Source of the DNA: Butyrivibrio sp. | GTDB lineage: Bacteria > Bacillota > Clostridia > Lachnospirales > Lachnospiraceae | DNA length: 19,985 nucleotides | NCBI GenBank assembly: GCA_016297265.1 | Contig: JAEDHB010000026.1 | Span: 1-19,985 of the forward strand | Direction of reading: 5' to 3' | In this document: positions 1-6,978 of the stretch, one piece after another | Layout of the letters: each line of letters opens with the position of its first letter | Numbering within the stretch: the first letter of the stretch is position 1 | Program-made: the position numbers and the translations under genes | Notes under the pieces: generated by a model | Database searches by the model: none | Told to the model about the DNA's origin: nothing | What the model saw: only the letters and a program-made list of their open reading frames with translations

Positions 1-620
1 TTCTTGTCCATGCTCCGCTTCCTATCTTGCGATATACATAATATCCGGTTGCTCCGACAGGTTTGGTCCATTTAACGGAAATATATCCATTGCCCTTGGC
101 AACACTTACCACAGGTGATGACAGATATTTAATCTGTTTTGATGCGGTAAATAGAGACGCATAACTTGAATTGTATGCTCTTGCACAATACTGATATACT
201 GTTCCGCTTTTAACCGCTTTATCCGCATATCCCAATGCTGTTGTAGTTGCAATTCTTGTCCATGCTCCGCTTCCTATCTTGCGATATACATAATATCCGG
301 TTGCTCCCGCTATTTTATTCCACTTAACTGAAACATATCCATTGCCATTGGCGGCAGTTGCCGTAGGTGATGCCAAGTACTTAACCTGCTTTGATGCTGT
401 AATACCGGATACTGTCGTTGAATTATATGCTTTTACACAGTATTGATATGTGTACCCACTGCTTACAGCTTTATCTGCATATGACAATGCTGTTGTGGTT
501 GCAATTCTTGTCCATGCACCATTTCCAATTCTATGATATACATAGTATCCGGTGGCCCCGGCTATTTTATTCCAGCTAACAGTAATATTACCATTTTTGA
601 TGGATATACCTGATACTGTT
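1..620 (-). repeat. Tandem 252-bp (84-aa) Fn3-coding repeat units
   Basis: Positions 1-55 are identical base for base to 253-307, giving a 252-bp period. A third, more diverged copy of the same segment lies about 252 bp further on, around 505-560. Approximate units on the minus strand are 380-620 (first), 128-379 (second) and 1-127 (third, cut). The two left-hand units are more alike at DNA level than either is to the first, which suggests recent duplication or gene conversion. Confidence 0.85.
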
Positions 621-1219
621 GGGGTTGCAAGAGCAGGTGTCTGGCTTCCGCCCATATATTCAATAGTATTACCATTGTTCTTTGCATATGTTTCTGCTGC
701 CGAACCCTTCACGCATATAATGGTGTATGCCGCGCCTGACGGAACAGCATTCTTACCAATACTTGTTACCGAAGCAGGAATTCTGACCTTCTTAAGTGTG
801 CCAAATCCCGCAAATGCATTGGTACCCACATATGTAATTCCGGATGCAACATCAACAAATTGAAGGGACTGACTAACTGTATAACCATCATAATGTCTGA
901 TATACGGGTATTCACTGCTATTATCATAATAATAATATACCGAACCGTTATACAAATAATCTGTCATCCTGGTTCCGCTGTCAGGCTTAATAACAAGCTT
1001 AACGCCCATTGTAGCCCTCTTTCCGCTTGGTGCATCATAGCAATACCAATATACCGCTCCGGCACTATCACCGCAAAGAGTACTTGATATCTCATAACCG
1101 TCATCATCAATCTTCTGTTCTTTTGCTTTTACCTCATTTCCGTTCAGTATGCACAATGCAACAAAGAGCCCCAACATTAACATTACATATTTAACTAATT
1201 TGCCTGCTGTTTTATTCAC
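1..1219 (-). CDS. Secreted BspA-like / fibronectin type III repeat protein, C-terminus cut by window edge
   Basis: The open frame runs from a GTG at 1219 to the left edge, 406 whole codons without a stop. An in-frame TAG (1223-1225) lies just upstream, and an AGGAGG lies 8 nt before the GTG, which fixes the start. The N-terminus is a signal peptide: Lys-rich start, hydrophobic stretch VMLMLGLFVALCIL, probable cleavage near VKA. A roughly 110-residue tyrosine-rich region follows, then a short BspA/LRR_5-like segment (TYVGTNAFAGFGTLKKVRIP and PASVTSIGKNAV). The rest is a tandem array of Fn3-type repeats of 84 residues, each with GATGYYVY, a GAWTRIATTTAL-type stretch and YQYC; two are complete and a third is cut. 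It is likely an extracellular cell-surface or matrix-binding protein. The missing C-terminus could hold an enzyme or anchoring domain, so the function stays open. A promoter lies inside the end of the preceding gene. Confidence 0.85.
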   Translation of the reverse strand, partial: MNKTAGKLVKYVMLMLGLFVALCILNGNEVKAKEQKIDDDGYEISSTLCGDSAGAVYWYCYDAPSGKRATMGVKLVIKPDSGTRMTDYLYNGSVYYYYDNSSEYPYIRHYDGYTVSQSLQFVDVASGITYVGTNAFAGFGTLKKVRIPASVTSIGKNAVPSGAAYTIICVKGSAAETYAKNNGNTIEYMGGSQTPALATPTVSGISIKNGNITVSWNKIAGATGYYVYHRIGNGAWTRIATTTALSYADKAVSSGYTYQYCVKAYNSTTVSGITASKQVKYLASPTATAANGNGYVSVKWNKIAGATGYYVYRKIGSGAWTRIATTTALGYADKAVKSGTVYQYCARAYNSSYASLFTASKQIKYLSSPVVSVAKGNGYISVKWTKPVGATGYYVYRKIGSGAWTR

Positions 1220-1258
1220 ACCCTATTCCTCCTTCCTTCCGTTCAATACTCCAACAAT

Positions 1259-1287
1259 ATTATACTATAATATTTCCGTAAAATCAA
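1259..1287 (-). promoter_or_regulatory. Promoter of the Fn3-repeat protein gene
   Basis: On the minus strand a TTGATT -35 (1282-1287) and a perfect TATAAT -10 (1259-1264) are separated by 17 nt. The -35 and spacer overlap the last codons of the MocA-like gene. Because no hairpin terminator is seen between the two genes, some read-through from the molybdenum hydroxylase operon is also possible. Confidence 0.55.
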
Positions 1288-1861
1288 TCAGATAATCCAC
1301 ATCGTTTACATTCTTTTGGTCAACTTCATAACCAAAACAATTCTCCCGATACCGGTTAAATACAAATCTTCCGCCCTCGTCATTTTCAAGGCTAAGAAGT
1401 TCGGGTTCCAATTTTGATGAAAATGCCATAGGATTGACATTCTGTCCTTGCACAACAAGACTTCCTGCCGGCTTTCCTGACCCGAGCAGGCCATTCAGAA
1501 ACCCGTCAATAATATCAAATGTAAGATTAGGCTCGTCCGCCACCATAAAAATATAATATAACTCATCCCCTGCCCTTTCTATACTCTTAAGGGCATTTCG
1601 AATTGTATAGGAAGCTCCGAGATAACTGTCAGCACTATGGCACACTTTTATTGAAGGTTCCGCGAGCGTTCTCACATACTCTTCGATTTCATCATACCTC
1701 GTGGCAACAATAACCCGGCAATCATTTCTTGTTTTTGCCACATCAGTCAGTACATCAAGCCCGTATCTGAACAATGGTTTCCCGTTGTACTGATACAAAA
1801 GTTTGTTGCTGCCAAAACGACTGCTGTTGCCCGCCGCCATATATATTATATTAATTTTCAT
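1265..1861 (-). CDS. MocA/MobA-like nucleotidyltransferase (molybdenum cofactor cytidylyltransferase-type)
   Basis: A 198-aa NTP-transferase. The N-terminus has the nucleotide-binding signature AAGNSSRFGSNKLL close after the first beta strand, the MocA/YgfJ form of the MobA motif. A short acidic motif (MVADEP) near the middle fits the Mg-binding site of the fold. By family knowledge, MocA proteins transfer CMP to molybdopterin to make the dinucleotide cofactor of xanthine-oxidase-type enzymes. The best start is the ATG at 1861, because GGAGG sits 6 nt upstream; a TTG at 1864 is an alternative. It overlaps the end of the Mo-subunit gene by 11 nt, so the two are translationally coupled, which strongly suggests it matures that enzyme. 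Which nucleotide it uses (CTP or GTP) cannot be read here. Confidence 0.85.
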   Translation of the reverse strand: MKINIIYMAAGNSSRFGSNKLLYQYNGKPLFRYGLDVLTDVAKTRNDCRVIVATRYDEIEEYVRTLAEPSIKVCHSADSYLGASYTIRNALKSIERAGDELYYIFMVADEPNLTFDIIDGFLNGLLGSGKPAGSLVVQGQNVNPMAFSSKLEPELLSLENDEGGRFVFNRYRENCFGYEVDQKNVNDVDYLIDFTEIL

Positions 1862-4145
1862 CAAAAGCCTCCAAAATCCTTGCCGGAGTAAACGGAACCT
1901 CCTTAAGCATTACGCCTGTTGCATTGTATATTGCATGCGCAATAGCGGGTACCGGAGTGTCAATTACAAGCTCGCCGATGGATTTTGCCCCAAACGGTCC
2001 TGTCTCCTCATAACTGCTTTCAAAATCAACTCTGATTCTGCCCACATCGGTTCTGGCCGGTATTTTGTAATTCATAAAGGAATTTTCAATTATTTTTCCC
2101 TTGTCCGTATAGTTTATGTCCTCATACAGAGCCATTCCAATTCCCTGTAAAATACCGCCTTCAGCCTGAATTCTCGCAAGATTCTCATTGATAACCGTTC
2201 CGCAGTCGATAACCCCAACATAATCCAAAACCTTGATTTCTCCGGTTTCCCTGTCAATTTCTATTTCCACCATTCCTGCCATATACGGCGGTGGAGAGAC
2301 AGGCGCAGAATGGCTTGCCGTAACCTGAACAGTCTCGCTGTTTCCGCACATTGATTTGGTTGCAATGTCCAAAAGCGACACCTTCCTGCTTCCGTCCTCA
2401 GTCATAATGCCATCAAAAGAATATATGAGGGAATCACTGTCCGCTTCAAGCATATCCGATGCGATATTGCACAGATGCTCTCTGAGTTCAAGACAGGCTT
2501 TTTCAACAGCTTTTCCGGTAACATAAGTTGTACTGGAAGCATAGGAACCTGAATCATATGGTGAAATGTCGCTGTCCGCACTGTATACGGTAACATCTTC
2601 TATTTCGCAATCCATGCACTCAGCTACCATCTGAGCAAGAATTGTATCACAACCGGTACCCATATCCGCTGCACCGATTGTAAGTGCAAACTGCCCATCC
2701 TCGGTAAGTTTTACTGTAGCACCGCCCACATCCACAAAAGATATTCCGGAACCCTGCATTGCAATGGCCATTCCCACGCTTCGTATTTTCCCGTTTCCCA
2801 TATCACGGCATGGATATTTTTCATCCCAGCCTATCATATTTTTAGCTTTTTCAAGGCATTTGTCTAAAGTACAGCTTGTCGCAATCTCCCCATAGTAGGA
2901 ATGCATACAGTTACCTTCACGAACCATATTGATTTCGCGAAGTCGTATAGGATTGATCCCAAGCTTTTTTGCAAGAATGTTAACCGCAGATTCCACTGCG
3001 TAGATTCCCTGAGGTGCACCGTATCCGCGAAAAGCACCTGCTGACTGGAGATTGGTATATACAACATCATATGTGAATTTGTAAGCCTCAAGGTTATTGC
3101 TGTACAACGAAATAGATTTATGTCCTGAAAGGCCTACCGTTGTTGGACCGTGTTCACTGTAAGCGCCGCTGTTGGAAAGTGTATGCACACTGATGGCCTT
3201 GATGTGGCCATTCTTATCGGAACCTATTTTGACGCTTACTTCCATCTCGTGACGCGGGGAAGCAATAATCTGTGACTCCTCCCTGGAATATATTATTTTG
3301 GATGGTTTTTTAGTCATCCAGGTAACAAAAGCCGGATAAATCTCGGCAACAACACTCTGCTTTGCACCAAAGCCTCCGCCAATTCTCGGCTTTGTCACTC
3401 GTATTTGTGATTTGGGAATACCAAGTGCGTTGGATACAATTCTTCTTACATGGAAAACAATCTGGGTGGAGCTGATAATCTGAAGTCTTCCGTAGGTATC
3501 AATCTGACAATATGTCCTGAAGGTTTCCATCATTGCCTGGTTGTTAGCTTTACAGTGATATACCCCCTCAACCACTTCATCACATCCGGCAATAACCGCA
3601 TCAAAATCACCGTGCGAATCTTCTTCGGAGGCTACCAGATTTCTCTTGTTGTCAGCTCCCACATCGGCCAGGGACTGCCAGTTGTCTTCCGGATGAACTA
3701 TTATGTCAGAATCCTTTGAGCTGTGAAAATCCAGCACCGGCTCCAGCACTTTATATTTTACCTTGATTAGTTTTACCGCCTTATCAACTGCTTCTTCATT
3801 CTCCCCTGCAACAATAGCTACAGGGTCGCCCACGCATCTCAATCTTCTGTCAAGAATGAGTCTGTCATAGGGGCTTGGCTCCGGAAAAGTCTGTCCGGCC
3901 GTAGTAAATCGGTTATCAGGCACATCCTTGTATGTATAGATTGCCTCAATCCCCGGAACATACATAGCCACAGTGGTATCAATTTCTTCCACAACAGCGC
4001 TTGCATATGGACTTCTGAGAAGCTTTACCACAAGACAATCCGAAGGTGTGATATCGTCCACGTACACCGGTTGGCCCGTGAGCAACTGCATCGCATCTTT
4101 CTTTCTTATTGGTTTAGTAATAATTCTGAAATCTCTATCTGACAT
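1851..4145 (-). CDS. Molybdenum hydroxylase, large Mo-cofactor subunit (xanthine dehydrogenase family)
   Basis: A 764-aa protein of the usual length for a stand-alone Mo subunit (CoxL/XdhA type). Residues about 15-120 form the aldehyde oxidase a/b-hammerhead domain; the rest is the Mo-cofactor-binding part. Visible motifs are GGGFGAKQ (256-263), AFRGYGAPQG (371-380), a GTGCDTILAQ-type loop, and KSIGELVIDTPVPA near the C-terminus, in which E725 fits the conserved catalytic glutamate of the family. The ATG at 4145 has GGAG 6 nt upstream and overlaps the 2Fe-2S gene by 11 nt. It should hydroxylate an N-heterocycle or aldehyde in the cytoplasm. The substrate is uncertain: the residue after GGGFGAK is Gln, where xanthine dehydrogenase has Glu. 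GGGFGAKQ resembles the XdhD/selenium-dependent branch from memory, but this is not proven. Confidence 0.92.
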   Translation of the reverse strand: MSDRDFRIITKPIRKKDAMQLLTGQPVYVDDITPSDCLVVKLLRSPYASAVVEEIDTTVAMYVPGIEAIYTYKDVPDNRFTTAGQTFPEPSPYDRLILDRRLRCVGDPVAIVAGENEEAVDKAVKLIKVKYKVLEPVLDFHSSKDSDIIVHPEDNWQSLADVGADNKRNLVASEEDSHGDFDAVIAGCDEVVEGVYHCKANNQAMMETFRTYCQIDTYGRLQIISSTQIVFHVRRIVSNALGIPKSQIRVTKPRIGGGFGAKQSVVAEIYPAFVTWMTKKPSKIIYSREESQIIASPRHEMEVSVKIGSDKNGHIKAISVHTLSNSGAYSEHGPTTVGLSGHKSISLYSNNLEAYKFTYDVVYTNLQSAGAFRGYGAPQGIYAVESAVNILAKKLGINPIRLREINMVREGNCMHSYYGEIATSCTLDKCLEKAKNMIGWDEKYPCRDMGNGKIRSVGMAIAMQGSGISFVDVGGATVKLTEDGQFALTIGAADMGTGCDTILAQMVAECMDCEIEDVTVYSADSDISPYDSGSYASSTTYVTGKAVEKACLELREHLCNIASDMLEADSDSLIYSFDGIMTEDGSRKVSLLDIATKSMCGNSETVQVTASHSAPVSPPPYMAGMVEIEIDRETGEIKVLDYVGVIDCGTVINENLARIQAEGGILQGIGMALYEDINYTDKGKIIENSFMNYKIPARTDVGRIRVDFESSYEETGPFGAKSIGELVIDTPVPAIAHAIYNATGVMLKEVPFTPARILEAFDEN

Positions 4146-4605
4146 TATTTACTCCGTTTCTGTATTCTATATACGCCCTAATCCCTCTGAGCTGCCCCTC
4201 ATACCCGGAGCATCTGCAAAGATTTCCTGCAAGATATGCTTTTATTTCATCGTCAGTCGGATTTGCATTTTCCCTGAGCAGGGCAATTGCATTCATCATA
4301 AATCCGGGATTACAGAAGCCGCATTGCTCCGCACCCTGGTCAGCAATAAATGCACCAAATTCCTCAGCCTCTTTTTGTAATCCTTCAAGAGTCGTAACAT
4401 TCCTTCCGTCAACCCTTGCCGCCGGAATACTGCAGCTTAGCACCGGCTTGTCATCCAAAAATACAGTGCACAGTCCGCAATTGGAAGTCTCGCACCCGCG
4501 TTTCACACTGTAACATTTGTATTTTCTCAATAAATCCAACAATATGGTATCTGCCCCAATTTCTGTTGCAATTTTCTTTCCGTTAAGTATGAATTTGATT
4601 TCCAT
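4135..4605 (-). CDS. Molybdenum hydroxylase, 2Fe-2S iron-sulfur subunit
   Basis: A 156-aa CoxS/XdhC-type electron-transfer subunit of normal length. The N-terminal plant-ferredoxin-type cluster is bound by C38, C43, C46 and C58 (CETSNCGLC, then a later Cys). The C-terminal helical domain binds the second cluster by C95, C98, C130 and C132 (CGFC and CRC). It passes electrons from the Mo site to the FAD subunit. The chosen start is the ATG at 4605, because AAGGAGGG lies about 6 nt upstream; an ATG at 4626 in the same frame has no good site and would overlap the FAD gene. The stop codon of the FAD gene (4616-4618) lies inside this ribosome binding site, and the 3' end overlaps the Mo-subunit gene by 11 nt, so the three subunits are translationally linked. 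Confidence 0.95.
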   Translation of the reverse strand: MEIKFILNGKKIATEIGADTILLDLLRKYKCYSVKRGCETSNCGLCTVFLDDKPVLSCSIPAARVDGRNVTTLEGLQKEAEEFGAFIADQGAEQCGFCNPGFMMNAIALLRENANPTDDEIKAYLAGNLCRCSGYEGQLRGIRAYIEYRNGVNNVR

Positions 4606-4615
4606 TTCGCCCTCC

Positions 4616-5371
4616 TTATAGCTCACTCAGACTTCTTCGGGCAAGAACCAGTGCCACCCTATGCCTGTAATCAGCATCCGCTCTGTTGTTACTTTCCGTA
4701 ACAAGTTTTTTATCTATCTCATCAAGCATTTCCTGCAATTTTGTATTCCTCTCAAAAGAAAACACAACCGCTCTTGCAGGTCTCGCACCGATGGCAATCC
4801 TATAGTCATCCTGCGAGGCTGAAACTCCGCAGGTAATTACAGGGAAATCCGTGCTTTGATTACGGACGGAAGAATACCTTGCTTTTCTGTTTTCTTTTGG
4901 AATAATTACATGTAAAAGGATATCATTGTCATATGGCTTTGCAGCAAATTCTTCAATGCTCATAATTCCCTGACCATACAATTCGACTTTGGCATTAAGT
5001 GCCATAAGCACCGTCAACACATCCGAAAATCCATATCTGCCGAACACGCTTCCCCCGACTGTCGCAAGATTTCTGAATTGAACTCCCACAATATTTTTCA
5101 CCGCATCACAGACTGCATTGCCAAAATATTCATTAATTGATTTGTGCGTCTCCATGTCTCTCAAGGTAACCATTGCACCAAGTCTAAACTCAGCATCATT
5201 TTCCTCAATCTTATCAAGTCCGAGGCCTGACATGTCAATGGCTGTATTAATAATTCTGTCCTGCATTTTGAGCCATAGCATACCGCCAATAACAATATTA
5301 TTCTTCTGTTGATTAAGTTCATAAGCCTCCTCTATTGAGGACACTTTAACAAATTGTTTGATTTTAAGCAT
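4616..5371 (-). CDS. Molybdenum hydroxylase, FAD-binding subunit
   Basis: A 251-aa CoxM/XdhB-type flavoprotein subunit. FAD-binding signatures are NIVIGG (25-30) and ATVGGSVFG (103-111). It takes electrons from the 2Fe-2S subunit and hands them to NAD or another acceptor. At 251 residues it is somewhat shorter than the roughly 280-300 usual for the family; the C-terminal domain appears reduced. The ATG at 5371 has TAGGAG 8 nt upstream. It is the first gene of the four-gene operon, preceded by a good promoter at 5405-5433 and divergent from the MATE exporter gene. Confidence 0.92.
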   Translation of the reverse strand: MLKIKQFVKVSSIEEAYELNQQKNNIVIGGMLWLKMQDRIINTAIDMSGLGLDKIEENDAEFRLGAMVTLRDMETHKSINEYFGNAVCDAVKNIVGVQFRNLATVGGSVFGRYGFSDVLTVLMALNAKVELYGQGIMSIEEFAAKPYDNDILLHVIIPKENRKARYSSVRNQSTDFPVITCGVSASQDDYRIAIGARPARAVVFSFERNTKLQEMLDEIDKKLVTESNNRADADYRHRVALVLARRSLSEL

Positions 5372-5404
5372 AAAATCACTCCTACCGGTAAAAAATCTAT
5401 AATA

Positions 5405-5433
5405 ATTATATTACATTTCTATAAAATTTGAAA
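5405..5433 (-). promoter_or_regulatory. Promoter of the molybdenum hydroxylase operon
   Basis: On the minus strand TTTCAA (5428-5433) and a perfect TATAAT (5405-5410) are separated by 17 nt, about 34 nt before the start codon of the FAD subunit gene. Confidence 0.6.
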
Positions 5434-5446
5434 TATCAGTTGCAAT

Positions 5447-5476
5447 TTGTTTTGGTATATAGTAAGTTACTGTTAT
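5447..5476 (+). promoter_or_regulatory. Possible promoter of the MATE gene
   Basis: TTGTTT (5447-5452) and TGTTAT (5471-5476) with 18 nt between them, ending exactly where an inverted repeat begins. The hexamers are weak matches, so this is tentative. Confidence 0.3.
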
Positions 5477-5501
5477 TGTCTGAATGCCCAGTGTTCAGAC
5501 A
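5477..5501. promoter_or_regulatory. Inverted repeat upstream of MATE gene, possible operator
   Basis: A perfect 8-bp inverted repeat, TGTCTGAA (5477-5484) and TTCAGACA (5494-5501), with a 9-nt spacer. It lies in the 161-bp divergent region, 31 nt before the MATE start codon and just after the possible -10. The layout fits a repressor operator for a drug-responsive regulator, which would be encoded elsewhere. In RNA it could form only a short hairpin without a U tract. Confidence 0.4.
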
Positions 5502-5532
5502 GAAAAAATAATTTTATAAAGGAGGAGATTGC

Positions 5533-6924
5533 ATGAATAGTTTTTGCAATAAATTTTTCGGAGACAAAAACTTCTACAAAACGGTCCTTAAAATTGCTCT
5601 TCCAATAATAATACAGAACGGTATTACAAACTTTGTCAGTCTTCTTGACAATATTATGATTGGAAAGCTCGGTACAGAACCTATGTCCGGTGCTTCAATC
5701 GTCAATCAGTTAGTTTTTATATATTATCTATGTATTTTTGGAGCAGTTTCAGGTGCCGGTATTTTTACTGCGCAGTATTACGGAAAAGGAGATTACGAAG
5801 GTGTAAAGCACACCTTCAGATACAAATTATGGTTGGGATTGATTCTCTGCATAGCAACAATTTTAGTGTTTATCTATGCACAGACTCCTCTCATCAATGC
5901 GTATCTCAAATCTGAGCCGGATGTCAAAAATGCCGAACTGGCATTAAAATATGGTCAGCAATATATGACCATCATTCTGTTCAGTCTGCCTGCGTTCTTC
6001 ATTACACAAACTTATGCAAGCACACTTAGGGAATGCGGCAAAACCCTTCTTCCAATGATTGCTGCAGCAATTTCGGTATTTACCAATCTGGCATTGAACT
6101 ATGTGCTCATCTATGGCAAGCTAGGGCTTCCCGCACTCGGAGTTGAGGGTGCCGCAATTGCAACCGTAATTGCCCGTTATATCGAGTTATTAGTCGTAGT
6201 AATCTTTACTCATGTGCGCAAAAAGGTATATCCTTTCTGCGTCGGCATATACAGAACACTCAGGGTACCCGCTCATATTGTTAAAGCAATATTTATCAAG
6301 GGAACACCTTTGCTTATCAACGAAACACTGTGGGCAACAGGTATGGCACTTATCAACCAGTGCTATGCTACAAGAGGTCTGAATGTTGTTGCCGGGCTCA
6401 ATATTGCAACCACAATTAATAATGTATTCAACATCGTTTTTGTTGCAATGGGTGACTGTATTGCGATTATTGTGGGACAGCACCTTGGTGCCAATGAGAT
6501 GAAAAGAGCAAAGGAAACCGCCACAAAGCTCATTACTTTTTCAGTTTTAGTGAGTATATTAATTGCGGTTATTATGTTTTTCACCGCACCGGCTTTTCCT
6601 AAGATGTTCAATACCAATGAAGATGCCAGAAACATCGGCCGGATGCTGATTATTTGCTATGCGATTTTTATGCCACAGGCAGCTTTCCTGCACGCATCGT
6701 ATTTCACATTGCGTTCCGGCGGTAAGACAATTATCACTTTTCTTTTTGACAGTGTTTTCATATTATGTGTAAGTTATGCAGTAGCTTTCATTTTAAGCCG
6801 CACAACCGCACTTTCAGCTATCGCTCTGTTTGTCATAGTCCAGGCATGTGATTCAATTAAGAGTATAGTTGGTTTTGTACTGGTCAAAAAGGGAATCTGG
6901 CTAAACAATATTGTTTCCGAATAA
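5533..6924 (+). CDS. MATE family efflux transporter
   Basis: A 463-aa polytopic membrane protein of typical MATE length, with about 12 hydrophobic segments in two halves. The N-terminal segment has IALPIIIQNGITNFVSLLDN followed by MIGKLGTEPMSG, the characteristic first-helix region of the family. By family knowledge it exports cationic drugs, dyes or metabolites using a Na+ or H+ gradient. The ATG at 5533 is preceded by AAAGGAGGAG. It stands alone, divergent from the molybdenum hydroxylase operon and convergent with the deacetylase-like gene, separated from the latter by a hairpin. The substrate cannot be read. The inverted repeat at 5477-5501 may control it. Confidence 0.92.
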   Translation: MNSFCNKFFGDKNFYKTVLKIALPIIIQNGITNFVSLLDNIMIGKLGTEPMSGASIVNQLVFIYYLCIFGAVSGAGIFTAQYYGKGDYEGVKHTFRYKLWLGLILCIATILVFIYAQTPLINAYLKSEPDVKNAELALKYGQQYMTIILFSLPAFFITQTYASTLRECGKTLLPMIAAAISVFTNLALNYVLIYGKLGLPALGVEGAAIATVIARYIELLVVVIFTHVRKKVYPFCVGIYRTLRVPAHIVKAIFIKGTPLLINETLWATGMALINQCYATRGLNVVAGLNIATTINNVFNIVFVAMGDCIAIIVGQHLGANEMKRAKETATKLITFSVLVSILIAVIMFFTAPAFPKMFNTNEDARNIGRMLIICYAIFMPQAAFLHASYFTLRSGGKTIITFLFDSVFILCVSYAVAFILSRTTALSAIALFVIVQACDSIKSIVGFVLVKKGIWLNNIVSE

Positions 6925-6928
6925 AATA

Positions 6929-6975
6929 AGGGCTACAGCCGTTCATCACATTTGAACTGCTGCGGCCCTGTTTTA
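6929..6975. terminator. Bidirectional terminator between MATE gene and deacetylase-like gene
   Basis: Two 17-nt arms (6929-6945 and 6953-6969) enclose a 7-nt loop; they pair with one G-T wobble and two mismatches. TTTT follows on the plus strand and an A/T-rich run precedes it, so it can serve both convergent genes. It partly abuts the stop codon of the minus-strand gene. Confidence 0.75.
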
Positions 6976-6978
6976 ATA

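Noticed and set aside
1..307. Possible CRISPR-like or non-coding repeat array from the 55-bp identical blocks
   Set aside because: The repeats are 252 bp apart and lie in frame inside a continuous protein-coding frame with an Fn3 pattern, so they are coding repeats.
552..1087. Plus-strand open frames of 103 and 75 codons
   Set aside because: They are antisense to the signal-peptide-bearing Fn3 protein, have no ribosome binding site and show no protein-like pattern.
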